The notes beneath the pieces were generated by a model that worked only from the letters and a program-made list of their open reading frames with translations, ran no database searches and was not told the origin of the DNA. A program made the translations under genes and the position numbers. A DNA stretch of 64,000 nucleotides from Dyadobacter koreensis (lineage in GTDB: Bacteria; Bacteroidota; Bacteroidia; Cytophagales; Spirosomataceae): the NCBI RefSeq assembly GCF_900108855.1, contig NZ_FNXY01000009.1, positions 124,001-188,000 on the forward strand, in the 5' to 3' direction. Of the stretch, positions 26,474 to 35,464 are shown in pieces (the first letter of the stretch is position 1; each line of letters starts with the position of its first letter).

Positions 26474-27298
26474 TTAGTAGGTAAAAAGTAAAGGATTTTT
26501 GGGGCCGTCTGCAAGGCTTCCAATTGGTTTAGACGAAAGCCAAACCTCCCAGTCTGCCTGTTGGTAAGTATTTCCAGGCTCAACGACGCGCTGATCTTTA
26601 TCCATATAAATCATGGTCATCACCTTTCGTGCCTTTCCTGACACATTCGCTCCCGCGCGATGAAATAACCAGCCAGCGTGAAAGCTAACCTCTCCCAGGT
26701 CAAAGGGAGTTTCATTTACCGCAAACTGTTTCAATTGTTCATTCATAAATGCCTCGCTTTCGTCGCTGATCTCAAGGTCACGGCCAATCTCCACGTTATG
26801 GCTTTTCTCTGCAAATGCCAACGGGCCCATTTCCATTAAGGTTGTTTGTAAAGGAATCCAGACCGTTACCGTTTTTGGAGATGACAAAGGCCAATAAAAC
26901 TGATCGGCATGCCAGGGCGTAATGCCTCCGGAGGATTCTTTATATAATGCCTGATCATGATAAAGTCTGACACCTTGAACCTGCATCAGATCTGTGGCTA
27001 TTTTCGCCAGGCGTTTTGAAAAAACAAATTCTTTAACTTCTTCATTTTCCAGCCACAAGTTCATGATCTGCAAAAACGCGCGCTCGTAAGTCGTCCGTTC
27101 TTCCATAGGTTTGGTAAGCTGGTTTAATTTAAAAACAAGGTCGGTAATCAGCTCTCCATAGTATTCGAGTACTTTAGCGCTCAAAACGTTTTTGAGTTTT
27201 ACATATCCAAACTCGTTATAAAATGCGATCGCTTCTGCCGGCAATTCATATGTTTCTGTCAGTTCTTCTTTGAAGTACTCCTTATTTAAAACAGCCAT
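26474..27298 (-). CDS. Phytanoyl-CoA dioxygenase (PhyH) family enzyme
   Basis: A 274-residue Fe(II)/2-oxoglutarate dioxygenase. The metal site is PWHADQFYW (His130, Asp132) with the distal His213 in LFHRAGANVSGKAR, which also supplies the 2-oxoglutarate-binding Arg. The substrate is unknown; many bacterial members hydroxylate acyl chains or small metabolites. It is the last gene of a run with DUF6089, DUF2911 and protease genes, 50 bases after the protease gene. Confidence 0.88.
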   Translation of the reverse strand: MAVLNKEYFKEELTETYELPAEAIAFYNEFGYVKLKNVLSAKVLEYYGELITDLVFKLNQLTKPMEERTTYERAFLQIMNLWLENEEVKEFVFSKRLAKIATDLMQVQGVRLYHDQALYKESSGGITPWHADQFYWPLSSPKTVTVWIPLQTTLMEMGPLAFAEKSHNVEIGRDLEISDESEAFMNEQLKQFAVNETPFDLGEVSFHAGWLFHRAGANVSGKARKVMTMIYMDKDQRVVEPGNTYQQADWEVWLSSKPIGSLADGPKNPLLFTY

Positions 27299-27348
27299 AA
27301 CCGATTGATGTTTTTTTTAAAAAGTATTCATATAAGAAAAACTACCGG

Positions 27349-28239
27349 TCAATCGATCTCATAGAAATCAATTTTCTTTTCACGGAGAAAACTTTTAATA
27401 ACATCGACGTGAACGCATTGTCCGACGTTCAGGAAAGGGTAGTTGGAAACTCTTTTGCGGTGACCATCGGTTATCACTTCCCGGTTCACCTGATCGAAGC
27501 CCAAATGAAGATGCCTTGTCGCACTTTGCAAGCCATAAATGATACCATTACTGTCAAAAAGAGGGCCTCCGCTTTGTCCACGCAAACCAGGTGTACTCAT
27601 TTCAATTCCGGTCACTCCATTATTTTCGCCGCCGATATGCCTTGTGATAATTCCATCGATCGGAAAGCTTGGCGTATTAATTCGCCCTTCCTTTGTCCAC
27701 TCAATGTCATTAGTATTTTTGTTAAGATGATAGTTAGTAAATTCCGGAAAAGGATATCCCAAACGGCACAAATATCTGCCTTGTTTAACTGCCCGCGTAT
27801 CTCTTAAAAAATGTGCATACCCCTGATATAACTTTACGTCATAGTCCCTGAACTGAATAATTGCGAGATCCTGAGTCGGATGAAGATGGATCGTCAGGCT
27901 TTTGTAGGCATCTACGCAATTGATAAAATTAAACAGGATACGGATCGGCGCATCACCGTTAATTTTATATTTTCCTTCAAGAAATTGACGCTGGGTTTCG
28001 TAACCAGGATCGCGCTCAAAGCGCCTTAATTCTCCTTTAAATTTCAGGTAATTTTCATAAATAAGATTAGCATGCAAAATCTGCTGAGCGACATGCCTGC
28101 ACGTAATTGCATAACCATTTTCATTTACGAAAAACAGTGTTCCGGTTCCGGGAATAATATCGCTGCCGCCATAATAACGGGCAATAAAATGAATAGGGCG
28201 GGTAAATTGATCTACCGCTTCAATTGCTTCAACAAACAT
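27349..28239 (-). CDS. Trypsin-like serine protease, apparently cytoplasmic
   Basis: A 296-residue protein without a visible signal peptide. The catalytic triad is His49 (AITCRHVAQQ), Asp in HPTQDLAIIQF (about 125) and Ser in GLRGQSGGPLFD (about 235). There is no PDZ domain, so it is not a DegP-type HtrA. It falls between the DUF2911 and PhyH genes on the same strand. It could act in a stress or defence role, but nothing in the context decides this. The lack of a signal peptide is unusual for this fold. Confidence 0.8.
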   Translation of the reverse strand: MFVEAIEAVDQFTRPIHFIARYYGGSDIIPGTGTLFFVNENGYAITCRHVAQQILHANLIYENYLKFKGELRRFERDPGYETQRQFLEGKYKINGDAPIRILFNFINCVDAYKSLTIHLHPTQDLAIIQFRDYDVKLYQGYAHFLRDTRAVKQGRYLCRLGYPFPEFTNYHLNKNTNDIEWTKEGRINTPSFPIDGIITRHIGGENNGVTGIEMSTPGLRGQSGGPLFDSNGIIYGLQSATRHLHLGFDQVNREVITDGHRKRVSNYPFLNVGQCVHVDVIKSFLREKKIDFYEID

Positions 28240-28260
28240 AAAAGGAAATTTAAACTAAGA

Positions 28261-28803
28261 TTACGGAAGTTGGATTGGTATAATCGCTTCGGTTTGGTCC
28301 CAGCTCAAAATCAAATTTACGCCATTGGGTTGTTCTTGAAAGTATATTTTGAAAAGCTCCTCAACCTTTCGGTTCACCCGGATTTTAACATCAGATTTCA
28401 GGAAGTCCTGACCGTCATTATACTCCGTTCCCCATTGGCCGCTTTCGTTGTTTAAAATCACCTTCCATACCGATTGCCCTGGTATAGTCCATAGAGAATA
28501 AGTGCCGGCCTTAACCTCCTGACCTGCGAACTTTACATCTTTATCAAATTTTATAATCGTTGCTTCATTTGCCCCCGTACGCCAAACTTTTCCGTAAGGA
28601 ACCAATGCCTTGTCTTGCTCACGCCCAAAAATATATCTTCCTTTTTTGGCAGGTTGACTGTAAGTTATTTCGACATCAATTCCCTTGTCGTGATAGGCTG
28701 CAATTGAAGCGGGACTAAACGATTTGGTATACTTTCTGAGAATAAAAAAACCTGCCAGACCGGCTGCAATAATTATTAAAAAGATCAGGAGAGTTTTCTT
28801 CAT
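28261..28803 (-). CDS. DUF2911 protein, membrane-anchored
   Basis: A 180-residue protein with one N-terminal membrane helix (LLIFLIIIAAGLAGFFILR). The DUF2911 domain follows, with YGKVWRTGANEATIIKFD and AGTYSLWTIPG. No function has been established for this Bacteroidota family. It sits between a barrel gene and a protease gene, with gaps of 6 and 21 bases, so it is probably in the same transcript. Confidence 0.9.
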   Translation of the reverse strand: MKKTLLIFLIIIAAGLAGFFILRKYTKSFSPASIAAYHDKGIDVEITYSQPAKKGRYIFGREQDKALVPYGKVWRTGANEATIIKFDKDVKFAGQEVKAGTYSLWTIPGQSVWKVILNNESGQWGTEYNDGQDFLKSDVKIRVNRKVEELFKIYFQEQPNGVNLILSWDQTEAIIPIQLP

Positions 28804-28809
28804 AGGAGT

Positions 28810-29499
28810 TTAAGGGCAAACGATTCGGTAAAATGTATAACTTATTGACAGGCGAATGTAGTAATAAGTATCTTTTTTGGATGGGTCGCCTTGTTCCAGT
28901 TGAACAGTAGATTTAGGATCTCCGCCCAAATTGTCATAGTAGTCACTAAAAGTTTTACGTGTTCCGTATTCCAGACCAATATTCCAGGGCCTTTTGATCT
29001 GGTACTTTATTCCGACGCCGTATGGAAGCACCAGGCTGCTGGTTTTATAATTATCGGTGACGACATCCGGCTTAAACTTCGAAATGCCAAGACCTCCGAA
29101 CACATAAGGCGTCCAGTTAATTGCAAATCTTTTTTCCTGATAGTCAAGAAAATTATATTCAGCGACTGCGCTGGCTTCGGTAATTCTGGTACGAAAAGAT
29201 AAGTTACGCTGAACTTGAACAGGATCCTTACTAAACCGATCCTCCGCTCCAATCAGTCCTGCTGCAACTTCTGCGCGAAGCGAAAGTGCCTGACTAGGAT
29301 TATACCTAAAAAACAGACTTCCACCTGGCTTAAAAAACCGAAATTTAAACGAAGGAGAAATGTCGCCTTTGTAGTTAAAAGCTCCCAAACCTGCACCAAC
29401 TTCAATTTTTTGAGCAAAGAGCTTATTTGTTTGCCCGCTTACACAAATGATAATTGAAATATATAACCCGTAAAAAAAATTCGCTTGTATCTTTTTCAA
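28810..29499 (-). CDS. Outer membrane beta-barrel protein, DUF6089-like (copy 2)
   Basis: A 229-residue protein. There is no ATG at its start: a TTG at 29499 fits best, since a GAGGAG ribosome site lies six bases upstream and it gives MKKIQANFFYGLYIS, a normal signal peptide. A TTG eight codons earlier is possible. The barrel begins EVGAGLGAFNYKGDISPSF and ends in aromatic strand YYYIRLSISYTFYR. It is a paralogue of the next-upstream gene, sharing NLSFRTRITEASAVAEYNF. Role unknown; it may stabilise or shape the outer membrane. Confidence 0.85.
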   Translation of the reverse strand: MKKIQANFFYGLYISIIICVSGQTNKLFAQKIEVGAGLGAFNYKGDISPSFKFRFFKPGGSLFFRYNPSQALSLRAEVAAGLIGAEDRFSKDPVQVQRNLSFRTRITEASAVAEYNFLDYQEKRFAINWTPYVFGGLGISKFKPDVVTDNYKTSSLVLPYGVGIKYQIKRPWNIGLEYGTRKTFSDYYDNLGGDPKSTVQLEQGDPSKKDTYYYIRLSISYTFYRIVCP

Positions 29500-29524
29500 A
29501 ATATTCTCCTCAACAAAATTCAAT

Positions 29525-30514
29525 TTATTTTAGCGGCGGGCATTTTACCTGAGACGGAATGATGTAATGAACACTTATGGTACCGGTCATGTAGTTGTCA
29601 TTTCCCTTTACATTGAAACCGCGCTCATTACCTGCCCTTCCGTAGTTTTGGCCTTCCAATACGGAATATGGATCTGTTGTATCAATATTATATGCAGCTT
29701 TTACATATTCTATTAGGCCAGCAGTTCTATCCTTTCCTTTCCTTGTAGAAAATTGTTCTCGTGACCTGTTAGAAAATTTTTCACCTGTGGAGCCAGGTTG
29801 AAATACTGAGGGATCTGCGTAAACACCCGAAACATCATCAAGATAATCAGTAAAAGTGAATCTGAAGCCCAATTCTGCCCCTATGTCAAAACGGTCATTG
29901 ATTTTATAACGAACTCCAATTCCGATTGGGATAGCCATCTGAATTAACGAGTACGGCTTAGCATAGCCCGGTTGACCTTGGCCTTCGGTTCCCAGAGATT
30001 GTAATTTAACCCAATCACCAGTTACCTCGTCTTTTGCCTTAGGATTGTGCGCAACCGCTGCAATCCCTCCAAACAAATAAGCTCCAAATTGTGGACGACG
30101 GTCGTAACTTCTGTTATCTGGTGTTAGTTTATAAATCCCTACGACTGCGAATTCTTTCAAATCGTTTCTAAAACTTAAATTCCTTGGGAAACGGATGTTG
30201 GTTGGGTCTTTCTTATTCATTTCATAATCATCACCAACAATTCTTGCATAGGTAAAAGAAGCTCTCGCTGCCAGTCTTGGCGTGAAATGCCTTGTATAAT
30301 TACCCGTGATACTCCATCGCATCATGCCAAAAGTCGACCTTAGCGGAGTAGTGTAAGAAGCCATATCGCCATAATAACTGGAAGTCCCGATCCCGAATCC
30401 AGCAGAAGAATAAGGAATAAATGTGCCACGTCTTACCTGCGCCTCAGTCTCGTAATTTATTACCAATAACCCCAGTATTAATAAAAATACGAGCTTTTTG
30501 CTTATCGGTCTCAT
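29525..30514 (-). CDS. Outer membrane beta-barrel protein, DUF6089-like (copy 1)
   Basis: A 329-residue protein from the ATG at 30514, which gives signal peptide RPISKKLVFLLILGLLV; two in-frame ATGs upstream are less likely. The barrel opens FGIGTSSYYGDMASYTTP and has the family block RNLSFRNDLKEFAVVGIYKL and GIGVRYKINDRFDIGAELGF, and ends with YMTGTISVHYIIP. Larger than its paralogue by about 100 residues, with a low-complexity acidic/basic middle loop. It is probably the first gene of the five-gene minus-strand run. Confidence 0.85.
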   Translation of the reverse strand: MRPISKKLVFLLILGLLVINYETEAQVRRGTFIPYSSAGFGIGTSSYYGDMASYTTPLRSTFGMMRWSITGNYTRHFTPRLAARASFTYARIVGDDYEMNKKDPTNIRFPRNLSFRNDLKEFAVVGIYKLTPDNRSYDRRPQFGAYLFGGIAAVAHNPKAKDEVTGDWVKLQSLGTEGQGQPGYAKPYSLIQMAIPIGIGVRYKINDRFDIGAELGFRFTFTDYLDDVSGVYADPSVFQPGSTGEKFSNRSREQFSTRKGKDRTAGLIEYVKAAYNIDTTDPYSVLEGQNYGRAGNERGFNVKGNDNYMTGTISVHYIIPSQVKCPPLK

Positions 30515-30783
30515 TTGAAAATCTTTAATCATTTTTGGATCAATTTTTTGCAAAAATAGAACAGTTGTTGGTTTTCTTCAGGATATATCTCCTTTTCAAC
30601 GTATTTCTTATTGTTTTATTTGTACAGCTTAATAATTTAAATCATCATATTTTCCCTTCATTACATAATTATACTGGAAGCTGACCTAAAAGTAACTTGT
30701 GGAAACTTTATATTCTTACCGCAGCCCTGATAAGCGCGCAAAATTTAGTATTATTGTATAATAGAAAATCAGATCTTTCCATA

Positions 30784-31410
30784 ATGATTACCAGCAGAAA
30801 CCTTCAATTTTCCTATTCTCCGCAGAAACAATTCGCATTTCCTGATATAAGTTGTGCAGACAAAGAAGCGCTTTTGATTCTTGGCCAGTCTGGCCGGGGC
30901 AAAACTACTTTTCTTCATTTACTGGCATTATTACTTAAACCAGATTCTGGAAATATTCATATTGATAACAGAGAATTGTCTGGCTTGTCACACACTGAAC
31001 GCACCAACATAAGAGCAAAAAGCTTGGGGATTATTTATCAGCGGGCCCATTTCGTTGGCGCACTTTCAGTTTTGGATAATATATTATTGTCAAGTTATCT
31101 TGCCGGGAACAAACAGGATAAGGAGAAAGCCGCTTATTTGGCTGAACAGCTGGGTTTTGCTGATCACTTGCATAAAAAAACTACGCAATTAAGCCAAGGG
31201 GAGCAACAGCGCGTAAGTATCGCGCGGGCACTGATGAATAACCCAAACGTTATTCTAGCTGACGAACCTACTTCCAATCTTGATGACAACAACTGCCAGA
31301 AAGTTGTTGAGCTGTTGAAAAACCAGGCGTTCTCTATTGGTGCCAGTCTGGTTGTTGTAACCCACGATCAGCGCCTGAAAGATGAATTTCCAAACCAGGT
31401 ATTTTTGTAA
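30784..31410 (+). CDS. ABC transporter ATP-binding protein (LolD/MacB-like)
   Basis: A 208-residue ATPase from the ATG at 30784; the TTG at 30697 would add a long, poorly conserved lead. Walker A is GQSGRGKT, the Q-loop follows near YQRAHF, the signature is LSQGEQQRVSIARAL and Walker B is VILADEPTSNLDD. With the FtsX-like permease 57 bases downstream it forms a two-component MacB/LolCDE-type unit. These usually power extracytoplasmic work or transport. The third gene (DUF3299-like) suggests a metal or redox link. Confidence 0.88.
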   Translation: MITSRNLQFSYSPQKQFAFPDISCADKEALLILGQSGRGKTTFLHLLALLLKPDSGNIHIDNRELSGLSHTERTNIRAKSLGIIYQRAHFVGALSVLDNILLSSYLAGNKQDKEKAAYLAEQLGFADHLHKKTTQLSQGEQQRVSIARALMNNPNVILADEPTSNLDDNNCQKVVELLKNQAFSIGASLVVVTHDQRLKDEFPNQVFL

Positions 31411-31467
31411 GATTATTTTAAGGTTTAGCCTCAGCGAGGTTAGCTTCACATATACATTTTAATTTCA

Positions 31468-32721
31468 ATGAATCTTCTCAAAATCAGTTTAGCAAACCTT
31501 AAAGAGAAAAAATTAAACAGTTTTCTGAGCACGATGTTACTTACGCTTGGGATCGGGATGATCTCTTTATTACTGCTTTTAAATAAACAACTTGACGAAC
31601 AGTTCCGCCGAAATATTCGAGGGATCGATATGGTTGTCGGTGCCAAGGGTAGCCCGCTCCAACTCATTCTTTCCAGCATTTACCAGATCGATGCGCCAAC
31701 GGGAAATGTTCCTTTGGCAGAAGTTAATTCTTTAAAACGAAATCCGTTTGTAAAAACGGTTATTCCGCTTTCTATGGGCGACAATTATCACGGGTTCAGG
31801 ATTGTTGGAACAACACCGAAATATGTTGAACATTTTCAGGCAAAAATTGCTCAGGGAGCATTATTCAGCCAGCCTATGGATGTGACACTGGGAAGTAAAG
31901 TTGCCAAAAACTCAGGCTTGAAAATAGGAGACACTTTCGCCAGTTCTCACGGACTTGATTCGGATGGTGAAGCCCACAATGATAAAAAATATAAAGTAGT
32001 AGGTTTTTTTGAGCCGACTGGCTCCGTTGTTGATCAGCTTGTTTTGACTGGCCTCGAAAGTGTGTGGGAAATCCATGAGCATGCCGAAGAAAACGAAGCA
32101 AATGCACCAGCGGACGATGTTAAAGAAAGTGATCCTGCACATGAAGAAAATATGGCAGACATACACCACAATGAAGAAAAACAGGTTACGAGTGCTTTAA
32201 TTCAGTTCAGAAACCCTATGGGGCTGATTACCATTCCGCGCCAGATTAATGAAAATACATCTATGCAGGCGGCCTTGCCTAGTATCGAGATCAACAGGCT
32301 ATTTTCACTTTTGGGTGTTGGAATCGATACATTGCGTGCACTGGCGCTTGTCATTATTGTTATTGCAGGAGTCAGTGTCTTTATTTCACTTTATAATTCT
32401 CTTAAAGAAAGAAAATATGAAATGGCGCTGATGCTTTCCATGGGTGCGACCCGCACTAAATTATTTCTGATGCTTTTGCTTGAAGGTTTGATTTTAGCCG
32501 TTACAGGATACCTTTCTGGTGTGATACTCGGCCGTGTTGGATTGCTACTTTTCAGCCGTGCCGCAGAACAGGATTTTCATTATTCCATTCGGGAATTCAA
32601 CTTATTGCCCGAAGAAATTTATCTTTTAATCGGCGCATTGATTTTAGGTCTGCTGGCGGCGGCCTTACCATCTTTGGGTATTTACAGACTGAATATCTCC
32701 CGAACGCTGGCAGAGGAATGA
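31468..32721 (+). CDS. ABC permease, FtsX/MacB type, with His- and acid-rich loop
   Basis: A 417-residue permease with four membrane helices (about 18-40, 285-310, 335-360, 390-410) and a large extracytoplasmic MacB-like domain. Residues about 199-238 are an unusual insert: five His and about thirteen Asp/Glu, including EIHEHAEENE and MADIHHNEEKQ. The insert could bind metal. It lies between an ATPase and a small exported DUF3299-like protein, and the trio resembles, as I recall, a zinc system of Vibrio (Zrg) that also includes a DUF3299 protein. Transport direction and cargo are not known. Confidence 0.87.
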   Translation: MNLLKISLANLKEKKLNSFLSTMLLTLGIGMISLLLLLNKQLDEQFRRNIRGIDMVVGAKGSPLQLILSSIYQIDAPTGNVPLAEVNSLKRNPFVKTVIPLSMGDNYHGFRIVGTTPKYVEHFQAKIAQGALFSQPMDVTLGSKVAKNSGLKIGDTFASSHGLDSDGEAHNDKKYKVVGFFEPTGSVVDQLVLTGLESVWEIHEHAEENEANAPADDVKESDPAHEENMADIHHNEEKQVTSALIQFRNPMGLITIPRQINENTSMQAALPSIEINRLFSLLGVGIDTLRALALVIIVIAGVSVFISLYNSLKERKYEMALMLSMGATRTKLFLMLLLEGLILAVTGYLSGVILGRVGLLLFSRAAEQDFHYSIREFNLLPEEIYLLIGALILGLLAAALPSLGIYRLNISRTLAEE

Positions 32722-32781
32722 TATTAGTCGTATTTTTGTTTGACTACCTGAATCCTATTTAGTATAAAACATCAAAATAAT

Positions 32782-33231
32782 ATGAAATCAGTACGTTTCA
32801 TAGCCATCGCGCTTCTTCTCGCCTCCTTATTTGCATTCGCACCGAGCTCTGCACCTGTAAAATTAACATGGGAAACTTTGCGTGATGTGACTTTTAAGAA
32901 GAAATGGTATGCAGAAGAATCGATCTATATGCTGCATCCGACTTTTGGACCAAGTGTGCAAAAATTGAAAAATCAGCCGGTAACAATTACTGGATATATT
33001 CTTCCTGTGGATCTGGACGCAAATTTATATGTATTGTCCGCATTTCCATTCAGCGCATGTTTTTTCTGCGGCGGGGCAGGGCCGGAAACGGTGATGACAT
33101 TAAATTTCAAGAAAAACGGACGTAAGTTTAAAACAGACGAACGTCTTACTTTTCAAGGAACTTTAAAATTAAATGCGGATGATATTTACCAGATGAATTA
33201 TATTCTGGACGGCGCAGAAATTGTCGATTAA
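32782..33231 (+). CDS. DUF3299-like exported protein with CxxC pair
   Basis: A 149-residue protein with a signal peptide (LASLFAFAPSSA) and a beta-rich domain: VTITGYILPVD, then FPFSACFFCGGAGPETVM, which is the DUF3299 hallmark with a CxxC pair. The pair could bind a metal or do thiol exchange. The gene follows the permease by 60 bases on the same strand, so it is likely the periplasmic part of that system. Its stop is one base from the end of the convergent nuoH. Confidence 0.8.
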   Translation: MKSVRFIAIALLLASLFAFAPSSAPVKLTWETLRDVTFKKKWYAEESIYMLHPTFGPSVQKLKNQPVTITGYILPVDLDANLYVLSAFPFSACFFCGGAGPETVMTLNFKKNGRKFKTDERLTFQGTLKLNADDIYQMNYILDGAEIVD

Positions 33232-33232
33232 T

Positions 33233-34318
33233 TCAGATACCTAATAATCTCCAGACTCCGGAAACAAAAAATAAAACCAGTCCAACCGGAGTCAAAACTT
33301 TCCATCCCAGATACATCAACTGATCCACACGCAGACGAGGGAGTGTCCATCGCGCCCACATTTGTATCAGTATACCTAAAATTGCTTTTCCAAACAACCA
33401 GAAGGCACCGGATAGGTAGCCAAACCAAGTTCCCGGTTCTCCGCTTGTCCAGTCAGCCAGGCGAAGCGGACCGATGTTAGGAAAGGGTGTATTCCAGCTT
33501 CCCAAGAATAAAATTGCTCCGAGAAGAGAAACTAATAACATCATTCCATATTCTGAAAGCATAAAAAGCGCCCATCTCATACCGGAATATTCTGTGTGAA
33601 AACCGGCGACAAGCTCTGATTCTCCTTCGGGTAAATCGAATGGAGCACGGTTACATTCAGCAAGCGATGCGATAAAAAATACGACGTAGGCGATGATCAG
33701 AAATGGATTTCTTATAATATTCCAGGAAAGAAATCCGCCGACAGCCGTTACATCGATTCCAAATCTTCTCATACCAAAAAGATAAACGGTCTCTCCGGAA
33801 TAAATTCCCTGCTGAAAACTGATGACCTGTAAATCCAGCGTTTGAGAAAGCATGACAACACACAGAATCGATAATCCCAATGGAACCTCGTAGGAAATAA
33901 TTTGGGCCACAGCACGCATAGCTCCGTATAAAGCGAATTTATTATTTGATCCCCAACCGGCCATTAACAAGCCGATTACATCAACAGAAACAATAGTTAA
34001 CAGGAAAAAGACACCGACGGCAGCACCCGAACCTCCAAGGTCAGGCGCTAAGGGTACAACGGCAAATCCTGTGAAAACAGAAGCAAAAATGACAATGGGA
34101 GCAATAAGGAAAAGTTTCCGGTCAGCAGCTTTGGGAACAATATCTTCTTTTTGAAGCAACTTTAACAAATCCGCAAATAATTGTAATAATCCCCATTTCC
34201 CAACCTCCATCGGTCCCAGACGATCCTGAATAAAAGCCGAAACTTTACGTTCAAGATAAACACCGATCACAACAAAGCCGGGTACTAAGAGAAGGAAAAT
34301 TATTAAGGTTACAGGCAT
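33233..34318 (-). CDS. nuoH: NADH-quinone oxidoreductase subunit H
   Basis: A 361-residue protein with about eight membrane helices and the conserved ERKVSAFIQDRLGP segment and EYSGMRWALFMLSEY. It forms the quinone site of respiratory complex I together with NuoB, NuoD and others. No other nuo gene is in this window; the neighbours are DUF3299 and gldB, so the complex I genes are split here. Its 3' end is one base from the convergent DUF3299 gene. Confidence 0.93.
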   Translation of the reverse strand: MPVTLIIFLLLVPGFVVIGVYLERKVSAFIQDRLGPMEVGKWGLLQLFADLLKLLQKEDIVPKAADRKLFLIAPIVIFASVFTGFAVVPLAPDLGGSGAAVGVFFLLTIVSVDVIGLLMAGWGSNNKFALYGAMRAVAQIISYEVPLGLSILCVVMLSQTLDLQVISFQQGIYSGETVYLFGMRRFGIDVTAVGGFLSWNIIRNPFLIIAYVVFFIASLAECNRAPFDLPEGESELVAGFHTEYSGMRWALFMLSEYGMMLLVSLLGAILFLGSWNTPFPNIGPLRLADWTSGEPGTWFGYLSGAFWLFGKAILGILIQMWARWTLPRLRVDQLMYLGWKVLTPVGLVLFFVSGVWRLLGI

Positions 34319-34428
34319 TATGGTAAATTAAAGCGACCGCCGCGGGTTGAATATTTCAAAGTAACCACTCAAAAAGACATGTGGTCTACAACAGTTTCAC
34401 GCGATGCTGACAAAAGTAAGCAAAAAAC

Positions 34429-35445
34429 TTACTCATCATCATCCTTTTCACCTTTATAACCGGAAGCTTGCAGAAGATTTGCGGCGTTATCATTTTTCAT
34501 CAATTCCGGCAGGGTCACATTTGGATTTTCAGCCATATACTTACTAACAATTCTCCAGCCTAACCAGCGGCCGATACCACCAGGAACTTCGTTCCCAATT
34601 TCGACTGTGAAAGGGCGCTCGCCGATAAATTTCTGCTTCTTCAAATCCGTCGTTTCGTATAGCAATTTATTACTTACAAAAAACGCCCAGATATCGCCCT
34701 GACTATTGTAGGTCCTCCTTAGACTCTCCTCAGAATACCCCAAAATCAGACTGTCAGCCGTGTTTGGCATCACTTGTTTTACAAATTCATATCCTTTCCC
34801 ATAACCAATCATATCAGCCAGTAATGTTCTGTCAGATGCATTTACATGATTGTATTTGTTGGACATGAAAAAAATAATTGAAGGTGCAATGTATTCCTTT
34901 TGGTAACGCTGTAATTGATAATCATACACATCCGGTCTGTATTTTGCCTTTGGTCCGCCAAAATAATCCAGACCAATAATGATTAAGGTATCGGATATGT
35001 AAAGGTCATTTCCCGTAAAACCCGTCACCATAAATTTAACCTGCGGTGCCCGGAAATCCGGATAAGCTTTCGCAATGCGTTGAAAAGATTCTTTTAAAGG
35101 ATTTATTATTGCAGTATTCCTATCACCAATAATTGAATCAAGCTGTGTTTTAAAAGACTGAAAATCCTTATTTTGTAGGATTTGGAAAAGGTGGGCCGAC
35201 AACTGAGATTTTTCAACAGGCGCCTCGCTGAAATACCATTGTGTTAAGTAGGAATGTTTATCCAAAAAACTTTGTACTTCCTCAACAGACTTGCAGGCAA
35301 AAAGTTGCTTATCAAGATCTTCAACAGAAATATTCACCTGAATTGAACCTGAGTCAGATTCAGCGTCCTGTTTGGAATCGGTGTTACAGGACAAAAAACC
35401 AAAAACAAGACAACTAAGAACAATGAAAGTACGTATATAAACCAT
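34429..35445 (-). CDS. gldB: Gliding motility lipoprotein GldB
   Basis: A 338-residue lipoprotein (lipobox GFLSC, Cys20). The family segments DKQLFACKSVEEVQSFL, FMVTGFTGNDLYISDTLI and IGLDYFGGPKAKYRPD are present, and the C-terminal VPGGIGRWLGWRIVSKYM is typical. GldB is essential for gliding and type IX secretion in Flavobacterium. The start at 35445 is chosen because an ATG seven codons earlier (35466) would overlap the start codon of the divergent gene. The gap to that gene is then 19 bases, so promoters must overlap coding sequence. Confidence 0.92.
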   Translation of the reverse strand: MVYIRTFIVLSCLVFGFLSCNTDSKQDAESDSGSIQVNISVEDLDKQLFACKSVEEVQSFLDKHSYLTQWYFSEAPVEKSQLSAHLFQILQNKDFQSFKTQLDSIIGDRNTAIINPLKESFQRIAKAYPDFRAPQVKFMVTGFTGNDLYISDTLIIIGLDYFGGPKAKYRPDVYDYQLQRYQKEYIAPSIIFFMSNKYNHVNASDRTLLADMIGYGKGYEFVKQVMPNTADSLILGYSEESLRRTYNSQGDIWAFFVSNKLLYETTDLKKQKFIGERPFTVEIGNEVPGGIGRWLGWRIVSKYMAENPNVTLPELMKNDNAANLLQASGYKGEKDDDE

Positions 35446-35464
35446 TCGGCGGAAACGAATTATC

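Noticed and set aside
27349..28239. Defence-associated protease
   Set aside because: No other defence gene, nuclease or mobile element nearby; the domain alone does not support it.
30697..30783. TTG at 30697 as the start of the ABC ATPase
   Set aside because: It adds 29 residues that precede the normal start of the ATPase fold; ATG at 30784 gives the usual length.
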